DNA of 64,000 bases from an uncultured Pseudomonadales bacterium (GTDB lineage: Bacteria > Pseudomonadota > Gammaproteobacteria > Pseudomonadales > Azotimanducaceae): assembly GCA_958296295.1 (NCBI GenBank), contig OY282460.1, forward strand, positions 1,674,001 through 1,738,000. The letters run 5' to 3'. This document shows, one piece after another, positions 62,193 through 64,000 of the stretch. The notes beneath the pieces were generated by a model. It had not been told where the DNA came from and did not search any database. It saw only the letters and a program-made list of their open reading frames with translations. Each line of letters opens with the position of its first letter. Within the stretch, counting starts at the first letter, position 1. The translations under genes were made by a program, and so were the position numbers.

Positions 62193-64000
62193 TGGGAACC
62201 TTCCAAGTGCAGTGTCTCCGACCTTTCTTCCAGAGAGTTGTAGGTGTAGCCGCCCTCCCAGATATTCTTGCCCTCGCTGTTGAACTGGCCGGTGCGGATC
62301 GTAGCAATGGCGTAATCAGGCAGTGCCCGCCTCGTTACGCAGGTTCCTCGTTCGTTGAGAAGATGGTGATCCCCGAAAGCGAAATCCAGGTTGTCGAAGT
62401 CGTATTGCTTGCGGTCGTTGGGCAGGTCCTCTATGTCGACAGGGTCCAAGCGAAGGAAGAACGTAGGTCCAACATCCTCCGGGTTGCATTGGTCCTTCGC
62501 GTAGATGAGGCTGTTTTCAGCGAGATACACATCCCAGTCGGAGCGGATGATCGGCCGACCACCACCAAGCGGCCCCGACACCCAATCGCCCACTGACATT
62601 TTTTCAACTCTGACCGGCGGGAGTGCATCGTGAGGCAGCACGCGTGTGTCCACGCACAGCCCCGTTGGTGTTTGCGTCCAGAAAGCGAAGGCTGTTTCAT
62701 CCTCTTGGCCAACCCAGAACCACACCGCCAGTTCGTCCGGGGCGCAATCTCTCACGAACGCTTGCGTCATCCGACCGTCCATAGTCAGCCCGACGTCGTC
62801 AGACATGTGGTCGAAGTCCGTTGCCATCCGCTGCCATAACCAGTCGGGATGATTGGTCCCGTCCACCGACACTTCCGGCGGCTCGATGGTCAGGAGTCTG
62901 AATTGGCGTCTGTGCGGTGCGCCCATTCTGCTATGGATATATGGCGGTCCTTCGAACAGAACCTCGCCTACGCCCCCGCGGTCTCGACGTTTTCGAACTA
63001 GGTAATCCGCTACTGCTGGCAGAAGGTCGTCCTCGGTTCCTGCCGGTAGGAACCAGATGATGGCGAAGTGGCTAATCCCGTATCGCTCGTAGAAAGTGGC
63101 CTCAGTTCCTTCCGTGCGGGCGCGCAGGTAGCCGTAGGAATTGGCCACGCCGTCCAGGTTCACCACTGGAAAGCGAGAGAAATACCCGACTATGCCGGCA
63201 TCCCACGACCCGACTACCCCGTCCTCGGGCAGCACGCGGTCCATGACCTGCACGCCCATATGAGAAGTGATATTCGTGCGGCGGTCGGTTGCCTCGCCAT
63301 GACGGTCAACAGACTGGAATGGCCCCGTGAAGTCCGCCTTTGTAAACAGGAAGGCCGCTCCGACAACAACGACGCCCGTGCTCAGGAGGTTGGCTGCCTG
63401 GGGCGACTTCGGGCTGAGGAAACAGCGGATGAAGTGGATGGCGACGTAGCACCTTAGGGGAATGATGAGCGTCTCCAGCAGGTATGCCGGAACGAAGTAC
63501 CAAGTGACACCCCCCCAGTTGGGGTGCATAGTGAGAACGGTCTGAGCAAACTTGGCAAGGTGGCCGGCTGCCAAGCCGAACGCGCCCACCAGCAAGGCCA
63601 ACAGCAGCCGGTCTGTCCCGCCTCTTGAGCGGCGGGCGAACCACCAGACCAGAACGACGTAGGCGCAGACCTCCAACGCCACCAGCAGCTCGTAGTCGAA
63701 GGCTGGGATCCGTAAGACGTCCCGGAAGTTCCGGGCGAAGCTGTATCCGCCTTCATGCTCCCATAGCCGCTCCGACCACATCTGCTTGGTCGCGCCGCTC
63801 ACAGGCACCACGCCCCCGAAGACGATGCCGTTGTAGGCGAAGTACGCGAGGATGCCGGCGACCGCGCCCAGCACCGGCGCGACGGTGTTCATCGCGAGGA
63901 CGGAATGGGTCAGCCCGCCTCTCCGAGGCGCCGAAGCCCTCCCTTCTCTCTCGACGGGAGAGGATGAAGATGGTCTCTGTCTGGACCACTCGATCAGACA
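62189..64000 (-). CDS. GT-C-type membrane protein, 5' end outside window
   Basis: 604 codons are visible; the frame is open to the last base, so the N-terminal catalytic membrane part is beyond the window. The visible segment aligns with the 48888 protein from CLIEWS onward: [80 protein letters not shown]. It then has the shared C-terminal domain [33 protein letters not shown] and [20 protein letters not shown]. The stop overlaps the ATG of the following gene by four bases, so 62189, 60085 and 59332 form one operon. Confidence 0.82.
   Translation of the reverse strand, partial: CLIEWSRQRPSSSSPVEREGRASAPRRGGLTHSVLAMNTVAPVLGAVAGILAYFAYNGIVFGGVVPVSGATKQMWSERLWEHEGGYSFARNFRDVLRIPAFDYELLVALEVCAYVVLVWWFARRSRGGTDRLLLALLVGAFGLAAGHLAKFAQTVLTMHPNWGGVTWYFVPAYLLETLIIPLRCYVAIHFIRCFLSPKSPQAANLLSTGVVVVGAAFLFTKADFTGPFQSVDRHGEATDRRTNITSHMGVQVMDRVLPEDGVVGSWDAGIVGYFSRFPVVNLDGVANSYGYLRARTEGTEATFYERYGISHFAIIWFLPAGTEDDLLPAVADYLVRKRRDRGGVGEVLFEGPPYIHSRMGAPHRRQFRLLTIEPPEVSVDGTNHPDWLWQRMATDFDHMSDDVGLTMDGRMTQAFVRDCAPDELAVWFWVGQEDETAFAFWTQTPTGLCVDTRVLPHDALPPVRVEKMSVGDWVSGPLGGGRPIIRSDWDVYLAENSLIYAKDQCNPEDVGPTFFLRLDPVDIEDLPNDRKQYDFDNLDFAFGDHHLLNERGTCVTRRALPDYAIATIRTGQFNSEGKNIWEGGYTYNSLEERSETLHLEGSQ

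Overview
The window is high-GC chromosomal DNA, most likely from a gammaproteobacterium. The evidence is gene order: a CNNM/CorC-type gene divergent from ffh-rpsP-rimM-trmD-rplS, then xerD-dsbC-hom-recJ, is the arrangement seen in many Gammaproteobacteria. I cannot name the genus. No rRNA, tRNA or CRISPR array was seen.

Layout. 1-3663 (minus): a TonB-dependent receptor followed by a Baeyer-Villiger-type flavin monooxygenase cut by the window edge. 3852-5770: leuA preceded by a Leu-rich leader peptide that ends in a terminator hairpin (attenuation). 5844-23368: housekeeping genes, interrupted by an ISAs1-type element (7545-9627, exact ends and target duplication visible) whose transposase carries a DruA/DUF4338-like domain, plus a HicB-like gene with an in-frame stop.

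23587-32988 begins a long surface-polysaccharide locus: an internally duplicated ExoA-like GT2, a GT4, two insertion sequences sharing one 9-bp target repeat, a sugar epimerase, and hddC-gmhA-hddA for GDP-heptose synthesis. 33126-48797 is the most unusual part. Three tandem cassettes each pair an O-antigen ligase/polymerase-like membrane protein, whose periplasmic loop is replaced by plant-type leucine-rich repeats (nine, two and two modules), with a GT4 glycosyltransferase and a decayed GT4 fragment. The third GT4 is broken.

48888-57803 (minus): a GT-C-type membrane protein, an IS4-like remnant, and a set running carbamoyltransferase-side genes (SxtJ-like, DUF5989-like, carbamoyltransferase) then SGNH hydrolase, sulfatase-like membrane protein and a small membrane protein. 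57919-59194: IS remnants and a broken Rpn/YhgA-like nuclease gene. 59332-64000 (minus): two GT-C-type proteins sharing a C-terminal domain with the 48888 gene, and a DprE2-like SDR; two of these carry single-base frameshifts at homopolymers.

Taken together, 23.5-64 kb looks like an envelope-glycan locus: sugar-nucleotide supply, glycosyltransferases, polymerase/ligase candidates carrying exported recognition modules, and decorating enzymes. It is being reshaped by IS elements and serial duplication. Functions in this part are inferred from family resemblance only.
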